NCBI GenBank assembly: GCA_030280995.1
Contig: JASXTE010000018.1
Span: 1-64,000 of the forward strand
Origin: Hemileia vastatrix
Taxonomy: Eukaryota > Basidiomycota > Pucciniomycetes > Pucciniales > Zaghouaniaceae
Length of the DNA stretch: 64,000 nt
Reading direction: 5' to 3'
Under the pieces are notes generated by a model. The model was not told the origin of the DNA and did no database searches. It saw only the letters and a program-made list of their open reading frames with translations. Below are positions 1 through 11,093 of the stretch, piece after piece. The translations under genes were made by a program, and so were the position numbers. Numbering within the stretch: the first letter of the stretch is position 1; each line of letters begins with the position of its first letter.

Positions 1-451
1 ACCTAACCTAACCCTAACCCTAACCCTAACCCTAACCCTAACCCTAACCCTAACCCTAACCCTAACCCTAACCCTAACCCTAACCCTAACCCTAACCCTA
101 ACCCTAACCCTAACCCTAACCCTAACCCTAACCCTAACCCTAACCCTAACCCTAACCCTAACCCTAACCCTAACCCTAACCCTAACCCTAACCCTAACCC
201 TAACCCTAACCCTAACCCTAACCCTAACCCTAACCCTAACCCTAACCCTAACCCTAACCCTAACCCTAACCCTAACCCTAACCCTAACCCTAACCCTAAC
301 CCTAACCCTAACCCTAACCCTAACCCTAACCCTAACCCTAACCCTAACCCTAACCCTAACCCTAACCCTAACCCTAACCCTAACCCTAACCCTAACCCTA
401 ACCCTAACCCTAACCCTAACCCTAACCCTAACCCTAACCCTAACCCTAACC

Positions 452-492
<41 letters not shown>

Positions 493-634
493 CCCCTAAC
501 CCTAACCCTAACCCTAACCCTAACCCTAAACCCTAAACCCTTAACCCTAACCCTAACCCAAACCCTAACCCTAACCCTAACCCTAACCCTAACCCTAACC
601 CTAACCCTAACCCTAACCTAACCCTAACCCTAAT

Positions 635-669
<35 letters not shown>

Positions 670-683
670 CCCTAACCCTAACC

Positions 684-724
<41 letters not shown>

Positions 725-745
725 CCCTAACCCTAACCCTAACCT
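1..745. repeat. Telomere repeat array, (CCCTAA)n
   Basis: This is a C-rich telomeric strand reading CCCTAA in perfect tandem from about position 8 to 470. It is followed by an inner zone (about 470-745) with variant units such as CCCTAAA, CCCCTAA, CCCTTAA and CCTAA. The orientation (C-rich strand 5' to 3' at the left edge) means the window starts at a physical chromosome end. Variant units concentrated on the centromere side are usual for telomere-subtelomere junctions. TTAGGG on the other strand is the common filamentous-fungal telomere. Confidence 0.98.
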
Positions 746-2337
746 TAAGTCTTAAGGTTAAGCTCTTAATAAGGTTAGAATGAGCTAATTTTTCTCTACA
801 TTTTATGTCTTAATTTAGTTAGTCTAATTATGTGTTTTAAGGGTTTTAGTAGTTGTGGTGGATTTTTCTAAGTATTTTGGGCTTTTTTGGAGGTTTTTGG
901 TGGTTTTCTGACTTTAGGGAGGTCTGGCCGCTTCTAGGCGGGCTGCCCACCTTGGTTGTAGAAGGCTGGGGAGTGCTTCTAGAGGGTTTTTATTCAATTT
1001 GGCTTCCAAAGGGCCAAATTTGTTGCTGTGCATGGGCTTTTAGATAGTGGTCTGTGGGTACATAGTGATTAAGACAGTTTGGGGCAAACTTTAATTATCA
1101 TAGAACCATCCGGAGTTGATATCATTGTTCCTCACTCAGTTTTCACTGGTTTTTGGCCACAATTGGCTGTGTTTGTTGCAAGGTGAGTTCTTGTCAGTAT
1201 AGTCTAGTATATAAGTATGATATAATAGTGTTATTTTATGGTCCTACTACTTATTGATAAATGATTTAGTGATTAAACCTCAGGGGAAGACTAATAGAAT
1301 AGTTATACTCAAATAAAACTCACAATACTTGGATTTAAATGCGTGCTAGTGGTGGAAAATAGATGAATAAAATATAGTTATAGCTTATATAAAGATAATA
1401 TCAATTTATAGTGGCTTTATAATATATTTCTGAATGCTAATAATTGTATTGTAGTGTTGGTTTGAATTGCAGTAATTGAATGATGATAATAAACCGTCAA
1501 AATCTCTTCTTACTTATACCCAAATCCACTGGAGTGCACAGACCTTCAATCCAGATGATGTCACTGCTATCCCCGGCAATTACAGCACTGTGAGGGCCCA
1601 TCACCTCCCCATGGCGTCCACTTCAAGCAGTTTCAACACCCAGACCTCCAGTAAGGACCCTCCATCACTATTAATAATAACACAGAGTCATACCATAAAT
1701 AGAAAACCCAGATAAAAGCGGATACCATAAAGAAACAGGTAAAATAAATAATCAAAAAGAGATTTAATGAAACTAAAAGCATATAAAGGAAACAAATAAA
1801 CTGTCCAGGCCCTCAATAACATCCCCAAGCATCCACATTAACCCAGAAACATCCTTCCAACCCATAAATCCGTGAATAACCATCCAAGGAAGTAATTTTA
1901 GTTGTCCAAACTGGGTGTATGCGCCTGATAAAGGTGTCTATGCTTCTGTAAGCGTTGTGAGTCCACTGATTTCGTCCATATGACCTAAAATAAGCAGAAA
2001 AACAAAGGTTATAGGCTATTAAGGGGCTAAAACCCACTTATATACCTAAATATACATAATATACTGCATATTTCACTGAATATGAGATTTATGTATACAT
2101 ATAAGCTTATGTATGTCAATAATTACTTCATATCACTTAAGATAAGTATATTATGACTCTATTAACACCTTAATAAGTATTATTAGGCCATGGATAAGCT
2201 ATTTAAACTATTATAAATTATATAATAGAATAATAATTATATATATATATAATAAAATAATATATATTATTATTTTAACCTTATTTTTAAGATATAAGCT
2301 TAATCTACTTAAGGTTATCTTATTTTAAGCATAAGAA
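746..2337. other. Subtelomeric DNA without a supported gene
   Basis: Directly inside the telomere is a GT-rich stretch (about 835-1060), then AT-rich DNA. A more GC-balanced patch at about 1480-1990 has short open stretches on both strands, but none has a recognisable domain or a convincing exon structure. No gene is called. Confidence 0.6.
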
Positions 2338-2368
2338 ATACTCAGTCCTAAGGATATTTAGGCTGACA
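2338..2368 (+). repeat. Orphan LTR-like terminus with hairpin
   Basis: This short piece ends in CTGACA and contains the inverted repeat CCTAA-N6-TTAGG (2347-2351 and 2358-2362). It matches the ends of the longer dispersed repeats at 3444-3473, 46164-46193 and 46444-46473, where the stem is CCTGG/CCAGG. The reverse strand begins TGTCAG, as a family of LTRs in this window does, so it is probably an LTR terminus. Confidence 0.5.
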
Positions 2369-2401
2369 GTTCTTCCTTTAACTTAACTTGGCAACTGGTT
2401 T

Positions 2402-2500
2402 CTCTGGTATAGTCTTGCAACCTATATCAAGTATTATTGCTGTCTCTGGTGTGGTTTTGCAACCTACATCAAGTATCATTGCTTTCCCTGGTGTGGACAT
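2402..2500 (+). repeat. 42-bp direct tandem repeat, about 2.3 copies
   Basis: A unit beginning CTCTGGTRTRG and containing TTGCAACCTAYATCAAGTA starts at 2402 and 2444. A partial third copy starts at 2486. It lies next to the subtelomeric repeat that begins downstream. No coding potential is seen. Confidence 0.6.
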
Positions 2501-2514
2501 TGGTCTACATTTCA

Positions 2515-2728
2515 GTTCTTTGGTTTGGTAGTCTGTCTGGAAACTACTTTCTTGGCTGATCAGCCAGTCAAGTGTGTTGGAAAAGGGGCTTTAGCAAACA
2601 GAAACCAATTTACTGTAGCAGGTAAATCTCACCTGGTATTTCTCAAAGGACAGGGTTTTTTTTCTCCAGTTTTACTCCAACTCCCTTGGTCAAGGCCTAT
2701 AGCTAGTACTATAGGATTGTCTACAACG
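2515..2728 (+). repeat. Subtelomeric repeat A, copy 1
   Basis: This block is diverged but collinear with 6410-6618. Shared words include GGTAGTCTGTCTGG, CAGGTMAATCTCAC, and a long identical run around 'CTCCCTTGGTCAAGGCC' plus 'AGCTAGTACTATAGG'. The best-conserved part is the last 60 bases. Open frames in it are short and differ between the copies, so it is treated as non-coding. Confidence 0.65.
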
Positions 2729-3473
2729 GGTAAATCCTTGATTAATTTAGGCAAATTTAAGCTTGGTAGTTAATTAAAGCTCCAAGATTGAGGTTATTAA
2801 TGAAATTAGTTCATATAAAGAGGGTCAATGCATTTATAGTTAAGCTAGAACACTAAATAAGCGCCTGTCACTTATTTTAGCATGTTTCCCCACAGTGGGC
2901 GTAGAATGTGGGGTAATTATAGTGTGAAAAAGCTAACTTTGCTAAAAATGAAGTTATTCACATGGGGAAAATTCAGGCAGTATGTGGCCAGTACACTGAA
3001 GCCATTCCTGGCGTAAAAAACACCAAATTTGAAAAGTGTTATTTGTATGCATTTGGGTAGCCAAATAAATAGCTATAATTAAGACAAATTGATCTGTCAA
3101 AGTGCATTTTTTATATTATTAAATATATAGCGCATATAGTGAACTTTTACGTGATTTAAAGCACATTTCTTGTTTTTCACACAAAGCAATGAAAGCAAAA
3201 GCTTTAAGTCTACTTAAAAACTATTTAGCCTCATATTTAAGGTTCTTAAGATTACCCTAACATATCCCAACTTAATTTTAAGTACATAAGATTTATAAAA
3301 GGTGGATATATGCGTGTATATAAGGTGTTATAATGGCATATTTTGTATTTTATCATAAATTTACTTATGTATACTCTTTATGTACTCTAATTTATTGCTC
3401 CCATGTATAGTCCATGTGTTTAACATAACTTATAAGTACTTTTTACTCAGTCCTGGGGATATCCAGGTTGACA
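2729..3473 (+). repeat. Dispersed LTR-like repeat B, copy 1
   Basis: About 745 bases are collinear with 45449-46193, with high identity by eye. Both copies begin GGTAAATCCTTGA and end CAGTCCTGG..ATATCCAGG.TGACA or a variant. The CA end, the terminal hairpin (CCTGG 3452-3456, CCAGG 3463-3467) and the reverse-strand start TGTCA suggest a solo LTR or LTR fragment. No target duplication could be fixed because the other boundary is unclear. Confidence 0.6.
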
Positions 3474-5750
3474 TAAGGCCTCCCCTTTCTGGTTGCTTTA
3501 GGATATACTTTACTTACTTATTATTTTTATTATACCATTACTCAAAATCAATTATTTATTAATAAAATTTATTGTTTTTTGTATTTACTACAAAGTTATT
3601 CTAAATAATAAATTATAATAATAATTATAACACATTTTTACCTCTTTAAATTGAGTAATTAAAATAAAAGATAAATTTATACGTACTTTGACCTTGAGCT
3701 CTTCAAATCCACCTACCAAAGCCATTATTCCTTTATCAAAATCTTCTAGACCAAAAGGAATCCCCAACAACTTGAACCATGATAATATAAATTGCTACCA
3801 TTATAAAATTTAAGTTTTGATTAGTATAAATTTATTAAAATACTTTAAAATATATTTAAAAATAATTCAGATTTTTTATTCAAATTTTCTTAATTAAAAT
3901 TGTAGAGGATCATACTCTTTGTTGGTGAGATAAATAAATTTACAAGATAATTTTACAGCTCTAAATTTGCACCTTCTCCTCATGTTAAAAATATAGGTTA
4001 ATTGTTTTCAATTCTTTATTTGAAATAAGATAATAAAACCTATAGGTAAGAATAAATTATCTTATACATTTAGTCAGTCAATATATTTGATACTTTCCAG
4101 AAAAAATGCCATATAAATCCTCTTAAATATTTTAATTATTAAAATTCAATTCATGAATAAATAATTTTTTACTTAATTTACTTTCAACTGAGAGTATTAT
4201 GAATTTCCAGTGAATATTAAAGCAGAAAAACAAGTTAATAGGTTAACCTTGATTGCAATTTAAATTTTTGAAAAAGATTTTATGTTTATATTTTAAAAAC
4301 TTCTATTTTTACACATTGGAATTGATTTAAACTTAAACATATATATCTGTATGAAAGAAGGTGTTACTAGGAAGTACCTGCAATATTTTTATTTAAAAGC
4401 AATTTTTTTATTTGTTAAAGTATATTGAGTATCAATAGGAGCTCTGGAAAATATTTATAGATATTATAGGAATATAAACATAGCTGTAGAATTTTTTTCA
4501 GTCTATCAATTGAAAGCAAAATCATTCTATAATAACTGAAGATAAAATCACAGCTATTTGAAATAATGTTTTTAAAAAAATTTAAACTTTTTTTTATTTA
4601 TTCCCATAAATTCATATCACATAGAAAAAATATTTTTGTTAAAAAATATACTTAGACTTACATTATAATAACTTTTTTTTTAATTTTAAGAAATTAAAAG
4701 AACTTCTCACAGTTTAACTAAGGCTGAACCACAGTCTTGCATAAATTGTTATTGAGACTTCAATCTAAGTTCTATCAAAGCTAAGATATTTAATTTTAAA
4801 AAATTGTATGGATTTATTTCAATAAAAGAGTTTTAGAAATTAAGAGATCTCAGAGAGTTTTTTCTTTTACTGATTAAATAATAATACATATATTAAGAAA
4901 TTTTATACTTTTTCTTTCCCTGAGTGTTTAGTAATTACATTTATTTATTATGGTACATGTGGTAATCAGAAATTAAGAAGTTAAGAAAAAATAATAATTT
5001 TATCATTATATCTTGTGGTGAATCTTCATTTGAAGCCCATGATTCATGTAGAAGATTTTTTTCACCTCACCAGCAGAACTCACATGTACATTCTAAACTA
5101 TGTAAGCTCACCTAATGAGGCCTATGAAAATGGTTTAAAATTTAATCAAATTTTTTTGCTTAAAATTATTTTCTAAAATACCTATTATTTTTTTGCCATA
5201 TATATATTTATCAACCACATTACAAAAAAAATTTGAAAGAAAAATCATACTGATATTAAAAGGGTATTTTTTATATCATATTACTTCTCATTCTTTATAT
5301 TACAATGTATATAAATAATGATCAATACATCTTTATGTTGTGTTAGTGAAAAATTATACAAATCCATACACTATAATTCAAAAATAGTTTTCATGATAAA
5401 GTAAATTTACACCTCTAGTATCCTATTTAAAATGCTAATGTATGTCTAAAACTACTTTAAAGTTAATTGTTTCACCTCATATATTTCATGTTTCAGCTAA
5501 TATTTTATGGAAGTGAACTCTGTTCTTTGCCCAAAAAACAGAGTCCATCCACCTATTTTCACACTCAGTTTGCACCAATCCCCATCCCTTTCAATTCTAT
5601 CAACACATGCTTGTCTTCCCTCCCCACCCAGCCCCATTGTATGCCATCCTCTTTTGATCCCCATTTCACCCCTCCCAACCTCTTGCTGTGGTGATCCAAA
5701 CCTGGGTAGGCCTTTGGAGTGCATATTTTGGGGTATTTGGTATGTAGGAA
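3474..5750. other. AT-rich DNA, no gene seen
   Basis: This is very AT-rich sequence with many homopolymer runs and stops in all frames. A CT-rich patch at about 5520-5690 gives overlapping spurious open frames on both strands. I see no domain, RNA gene or intact repeat here. Confidence 0.6.
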
Positions 5751-6110
5751 GTTATTGGGTTTATGGTGTTATTAGTGGATTTTTTCATATTTAGGAGATA
5801 GTTAGTAGTGTTTATGGAGGCTTAAGCTAGGTTCACTTATTATGTCTCAGCTTAATGTCCTTTCTTTTCTCTTCATTTTGGTATCCCTTATGGGTGGTTA
5901 CCTTGTTTTATAGGGTAGTTATGGTGTTATTATTGGTATTTATTGGATGTTTATTGCTTAGTGGTGCTTATGTAGGCTTAAGCTAGGGTCACTTATTATG
6001 TCTCAGCTTATTGTCCTTTATTTTCTTTTCATTTTGGTATGTCTTATGTGTGTTTATCTTGTTTATTAGTGAAGTTATGGGTTTTTATGGGTTGTATGGG
6101 TGTTTTAGGG
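5750..6110 (+). repeat. 158-bp direct tandem repeat, about 2.3 copies
   Basis: The word TTATGGTGTTATT recurs at 5761 and 5919, and a variant occurs at 6075, a period of 156-158. Within each unit there is a conserved segment GGCTTAAGCTAGG.TCACTTATTATGTCTCAGCTTA (two copies, 5819 and 5977) followed by a CTTTTCATTTTGGTAT segment. A GC-rich patch (6118-6195) follows. Non-coding. Confidence 0.7.
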
Positions 6111-6409
6111 CCTAGAAGTGGCCCGCCCGCCCCCAAGAGGCCTGCCTGCCCCTAAGCGGAGCCGCCTCCAAGCGGCCTGGCAGCCTGGGCGCTGGGGAAG
6201 TGCTAAAATGCACTTTTATGCATGAAAAAGGCTGGGAAAGCTGGATTTTGGGCAGGGAATTGGTCAGGGTGGTCTGTGCACTGGCTGTATGATGCGTGTG
6301 TGGGAAGATTTTTAGGGGAATCATCTTATATCTTTACTCATTGCCTCTCTGTTCCTCACTGTCTCATTGGCTTGTGTTTTGTTGGAATATATTACTGTTC
6401 ATTTCAACT

Positions 6410-6618
6410 CTTTCTGGTAGTCTGTCTGGGACTATTATCTTCACTTTTAAAAGGGGTCAAGTGTGTTTAATTAGAGGGTCTAGAAAACAGATCTCCAATT
6501 TGCTGCAACAGGTCAATCTCACTTATTTTACTAAAGGGACAGGGGATTTTCTCTCTGGTTTTTCTCCAACTCCCTTGGTCAAGGCCTATAGCTAGTACTA
6601 TAGGATTGTCTACATCGA
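6410..6618 (+). repeat. Subtelomeric repeat A, copy 2
   Basis: This is collinear with 2515-2728, sharing GGTAGTCTGTCTGG near its start and an identical tail through 'AGCTAGTACTATAGG' and 'ATTGTCTACA'. After this the two loci diverge. Confidence 0.65.
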
Positions 6619-6639
6619 CAACCCTTTTCTTCATTCAAA

Positions 6640-7035
6640 ATGCCTCTGAAACCCTTAATCTTCCCTTCCAACTCCTTCCCAACCTTTTTTCTTCCCCATA
6701 TACCCTTCCTCACCCCTCTCTCTAGCCTCCCCAACCCTTGTAGCCCCATTCTTCCCCTTTACTTCGCCTCCACAATCCTTGAACCCCAATTTCCTCCCTT
6801 TCAACTCAGTCCCTATTTCTGTATATAGAAATAATTTGTTAGGGAGGAATGGGGAGGTAGGCAAACTGGAAGGAGAGTAGTAGAGAGGGGTGGAGAGGGG
6901 TGGAGAGGAAGAGGAAAATGTGGATAGGTGTTGAAAATGATGAAGTAGGGAGTAAAAAGGGTGGGGAGAAAGATGAGGTGAGGAAAAAGAATAGTTCAAA
7001 GGGAAAAGAGTGGGGTATTCTTGAGAGGGAGTAAA
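6640..7035. repeat. Pyrimidine tract switching to purine tract
   Basis: From 6640 to about 6830 the plus strand is mostly C and T (runs like CCCTTCC). From 6839 to about 7035 it is mostly A and G (AGGAGAGTAG, GGGGTGGAGAGGGG). The switch is abrupt. The 164-residue minus-strand frame across it is low-complexity and is not taken as a gene. Confidence 0.6.
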
Positions 7036-7822
7036 AAAAGACAATAAAAGAAGATAGTAATACAAAACAAATATACAAAAAAGATAAAATATATAAAATA
7101 TGTTACAAAGAGTGGGCACAGAAATTCCTTGAATCCTAAAAATCCACAAGTCCTATACTGTTATTTTCTATATTTACTCACATCAAATAAAAATCTACAT
7201 TTTAATATATTGAAAATTTTGAAGATGAAGGGAAATAAATTTTAATAAATATTAGTATGAAAATCTTTTTTATTTACTAGTAAAATATAGTATGTCAATT
7301 GAATTTGAAAATCATATGTCTAAGTAAAGCCTTTTTAACATCATTTTTAAGATTTTTGCACATTCTTTAGATATTTTAATGATTTATAATATTCAATACT
7401 ATCTAGTCATAAAATAAGCATATAATTTTTTCAATTCTTGAAAATAATACATTAAATAATATAAATGCAAAAAATAATCTTTCATGAACAAATTGACTTA
7501 TTTTAAATTATAGTTTCTCCATGTATTGCTGGCCAAAGAAACTTATAAAATTATGTCAGATGATATCTTTCCAAATCTATACTTTGGTGTTACTTTTTAA
7601 AAAATTGCAAAGAAACTGCTTAAATAGTTTAAAAAATATGTATTTTTCAGAATAATTTGGGTGTGGTCTGCACTGTATTAAAATTTCTATAAAAAAATCT
7701 CATTCTTCATGTCTCAAGATTTGTTCAAAGTATTATTATCTATGCTTCATTAAATGTTCATGATGTATTCATATTGAGTTCACCAGAATGTCAATATTTT
7801 CTCTTGGTGATTTCATCACTAA
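7036..7822. other. AT-rich DNA, no gene seen
   Basis: AT-rich sequence with stops in all frames. It ends where the remnant of a MITE begins. Confidence 0.6.
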
Positions 7823-7904
7823 TTCAATGTGGGCTCAAAAAGATATGAATTAGGGTTCAAGGTTGTGGACTTGCTAGCCATTCCTACCCCCATATTGTGT
7901 GGTG
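7823..7904 (+). mobile_element. MITE remnant, right end only
   Basis: About 80 bases match the right end of the intact MITE at 10576-10836: CAATGTG.G.TC, then GGTTCAAGGTTG, then the degraded palindrome GGACTTGCTAGCCATTCC, then CCCCCATATTGTGTGGTG. The left part is missing. It sits exactly at the 5' end of the surviving gypsy-1A pol, so pol is truncated here. It also supplies an ATG that runs in frame into pol. Confidence 0.75.
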
Positions 7905-9184
7905 TAATTAGGGAAAGATTAAAGTCTGGCTTGTATGAACAATCAATGTCTGGCTACTCAAGTCCAGTGTTTTGTGTTTTCAAGCATAATGGCAAGTTAA
8001 GGGTTTTTCATGATTTGAGAGAGATGAACAAGGTTACAGTTAAGGATGCAGGGTTACCACCAATGACAGAGGAATTCATGCAATATTTTTCAGGAAGAGC
8101 ATGTTATGCATTAAGGGATATATTGGGAGGATACAATGAGTGCAAGTTGGATATGTCATCAAAACCCATGACTACTTTTGAAACTCCATTGGGGCGCTTT
8201 AGGTTGACCAGGCTACCCCAGGGCACTACAAACTCAGTGGCAGTATATCAGGTGCAGATGATGTGGATATTACAGGATAAAATTCCAGGACATGTAGGAA
8301 TTTTCATCAATGATGGCAGTATAAAAGGGCCAGTAACTGATTATGTCAGGGAGGTTCTAGAGGAGAACCCATACATTGGGAGGTTTATTTGGGAATATGC
8401 TGTTACTATTGAAAGGGTACTATTTAAGATAGAAGAGGCTGGTTTGAAGGTCTCAGGGACAAAGTTTTCTTGTTGTGTAACAGTGCTAAATATTTTTGGT
8501 CATGTTGTATGTAGGAAGGGAAGAATTATCACAGAAAAACAGAAAAACAAGGTGCTCACATTTCCAAGACCAAGGAAAACTAAAAAATTTAGGGGGTTTT
8601 CAGGTATTTGTACCTATGTGAGAATGTTTATTTGTGATTTTGCCTTGTTATCTTTGCCATTAAGATGTTTGACAAGGAAGGTTGTTGCTTAGGATTGGAA
8701 AGAGGAATGTGAAGAATATTTTGAGTTGTTAAAAAATATTGTAGGAAAAGATATTCTCTTGAAGAAACTAGAATATGGGCCAGGTTCTGGAAAGATTACT
8801 CTAGTGGTAGATTCAAGTGTGTCTGCAGTGGACGCAGTGTTGATGCAAGAAGATGAGGAAGGAAACGATAGGCCTGTCCTTTATGTGTCAAAGAATTTTA
8901 CCAAGGTGGAGTCAAGGTACTCTCAATCTAAGTTGGAGTTGTGTGAGGTTTCAAAAATTTTGAAAATTTTGTGGTGGATGCTATGGGGGCAACATTTTGA
9001 GTTGGAGGTTGATGTGCTATCTTTGGTGAAAATGATCAGTAGTCCAAGTTTACCAAATGCACCAATGACTATGGGGTGGTGCAGATTAATTTATTTTCAT
9101 TTGATTTAGTCCATAAGCAAGGAAAATCTTTCACAATTCCAGATTCTTTGTCAAGAAGTCTGTTGTGTGAAAAAGATTCTGAGG
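7905..9184 (+). pseudogene. gypsy-1A pol, reverse transcriptase and RNase H part
   Basis: The first open stretch begins within the RT fingers (SPVFCVFKHNGKLR, then HDLREMNKVT). It contains LPQGTTNS and the altered active site FINDG, where a functional family member would have F-x-DD. The thumb and RNase H follow (VVDSSVSAVDAVLMQ, LYVSKNFTKVE, SKLELCEVSK). There is an in-frame TAG at 8690-8692, and the frame shifts near 9075, after which HKQGKSFTIPDSLSR continues in another frame. Loss of the catalytic Asp pair, the stop and the frameshift make it dead. The family is a Ty3/gypsy group common in basidiomycetes. Confidence 0.85.
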
Positions 9185-9690
9185 CAGAAGAATTTGAAGA
9201 AGATAAAAAGTGGATAAATGGCATAGACTATTGTTATCAAAAGTTTATGAATAAAGGCATCCAGGAAGACATAAAACTAAAGTTCAACATCCCCAAAGAC
9301 TTAAAGCTAATGACTAGCATCTGGAAAGATGTTAAACTATCATTGTTAACTAGGAAAGTTTGTAATGACAATAAGAAGAAAAGGTTTAAGGATGATGTTC
9401 TTTATAGGAAAGATTGTGAGGAAATGAATTTACAAGGGTTAGAAGTTAAAGTTAACGTAGTAACAATAGGAGCACCAGGTGAAAGGGCTCAAGATTCAGA
9501 TTAAAATTACTCAATCATCAGTCAAGAAGATGATTCTATACTGGAAAAAAAGGATTAAATGAGCACTCAGCTGACCAAGTGGATTGGTTAAAAGATTATT
9601 TAGAAGGGAATAGTAAAACGGAAAATTGTGATGAGTACACATGGTGCAAAATAGGGAAGCACACTAAAGACTAATTTATTAAGGATGTAA
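9185..9690 (+). pseudogene. gypsy-1A pol linker between RNase H and integrase
   Basis: An open stretch continues from the RNase H tail to 9504 (Lys/Glu-rich, no known motif). A stop- and frameshift-ridden stretch to about 9690 follows, where the integrase frame begins. By position it is the connection segment of pol. Confidence 0.6.
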
Positions 9691-11093
9691 GAGTATGAAA
9701 AGAATGCTCTTCTATGCCTCAATTTGTTATAATGGATAGAGGCAGGAAAGAAAAGATTGACAGAGAATTACATGAAAATCTAGGACATAGGGGTCAATAT
9801 GAAACCTATAGAAGAGTTAAAGAAAGGTTCTGGTGGCCTAATATGAGAGCAGAGGTCAAGGATTGGGTTCAACATTGACCAGAATGTCAGTGTAGGAGTT
9901 ACAGAAAGCCTAAAGAAAAGGTGAAAGCAACAGGTGAAGACACTATTTTTGGAAGAATTAGCTTAGATGTGGTTCATAGTAAAGAAGGAAACTTTAAGTA
10001 TTTGGAAGTAGCCAAGGATGATCTGTCAGGATGGGTCAAGGCAGCGCTTTTGGTAAACCTTAAGGCAAGTAATTTAGCTGAATTTTCAAAGAAGGAATGG
10101 ATGTATAGATATGGCATAATGAAAACGGTAACTGTGGATGGGGGCTCTGAATTCGCTGGTGAATTCCAAGAAGTTGTTAAAAGGATTGGCGCTAAAATTT
10201 GAGTTGCAACACCACATTACCCAGAGGTAGAAGGAATGATTGAGAGAGGGCATCAAGTAATTAAAGATGCGCTTGTTAAGCTATGAAGAACTAATAGGGC
10301 TAAATCGAAGAATTATTTTCCTTTAGTATTATTTGAAGATAGGATTTCAGTAAAAAGGATGACAGGTTTTTCACCTTATGAATTCATGTTTGGTCAAAGG
10401 GTGGTATTACCTATTGATCTGGAAGCTGGATCTTTTCTAGGATGTGATTGGGATCAAGTGGGGTTGACTGAAGACTTGATTTTAGCAAGAGTAGTGCAGC
10501 TTGCAAGGAAGGATGAGTAATTTGAAAAAGAATATGAAAGAATGATGCATATTAGGAAAAAATAAGTGAAATATTCACTACGCAATATAGGGGGTGGACT
10601 TGCTAGCAAGTCCTCAACCTGAACTCAGATGGAACTCAGATGGAACTCAGACTGAACTCAGACTGAACCCATACTGAACTCTACTTGAACACCCACCTAA
10701 AACTGTTCTGCTGAGTGGTGTTCATCCCTGATTGTATGGTTCCTTTATCAATAGCTCAATGTGTGTTCAATCTATGGTGAGTTTGGGTCCAAGGTTGCGG
10801 ACTTGCTAGCAAGTCCGCCCCCCATATTGTGTGGTGATTGGGATGAGAGCTTAGCCCAAAGATTAAGGGAACCATTGAAACCAGGGGATTTGGTATTGAT
10901 ATACAATAGAAGTCTTGAAAGTCAATGGGGAAAAATTTTTGCAGACAGATGGAACGGTCCTTATAGGATCAGAAAACAAATAACTGGAGGGTCTTACTTT
11001 CTGGAAGAATTAGATTGTACTAAATGGAAATAACATCTAGCAGCCAATCAGATCAAAAGATTCTACCCAAGAGGGATATCAGTAACATAAGAA
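9691..11093 (+). pseudogene. gypsy-1A pol, integrase part
   Basis: The HHCC zinc domain is recognisable (ELHENLGHRG, ERFWWPNM, PECQCR), but its first Cys codon is a TGA at 9876-9878. The catalytic core shows SLDVVHSKEG (first Asp), TVDGGSEFAGEF (second Asp) and EGMIERGHQVIKDALVKL (Glu). In-frame stops fall at 10200, near 10285, at 10520 and at 10564. MITE-1 interrupts the reading between ..VKY and WDESLAQRL. After it comes the GPY/F module (RWNGPYRIRKQ). Gypsy-1B reads straight through this point, which proves the insertion. Confidence 0.85.
10576..10836 (+). mobile_element. MITE-1, 261 bp, TSD ATT
   Basis: The element runs from CACTACGCAATAT to ATATTGTGTGGTG. Inverted ends about 40 bases long include the 18-bp palindrome GGACTTGCTAGCAAGTCC at both ends. 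The target duplication is ATT (10573-10575 and 10837-10839), and the empty site is seen in gypsy-1B pol. Inside the left half are about eight tandem 11-bp units like TGAACTCAGAC. The CACTA-type end and 3-bp duplication fit the CACTA (CMC/EnSpm) superfamily. No coding capacity, but the right end offers an ATG reading MCSIYGEFGSKVADLLAS that runs into pol. Confidence 0.92.

Noticed and set aside
853..1047. 64-residue Trp/Gly/Phe-rich frame next to the telomere
   Set aside because: Composition follows the GT-rich DNA; there is no homologue, exon signals or second copy.
1476..2037. Small frames on both strands in a GC-balanced patch
   Set aside because: Some stretches look protein-like, but there is no recognised motif and no consistent splice structure.
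6655..7149. 164-residue minus-strand frame
   Set aside because: It spans the pyrimidine/purine tract switch, is low complexity, and has no domain.
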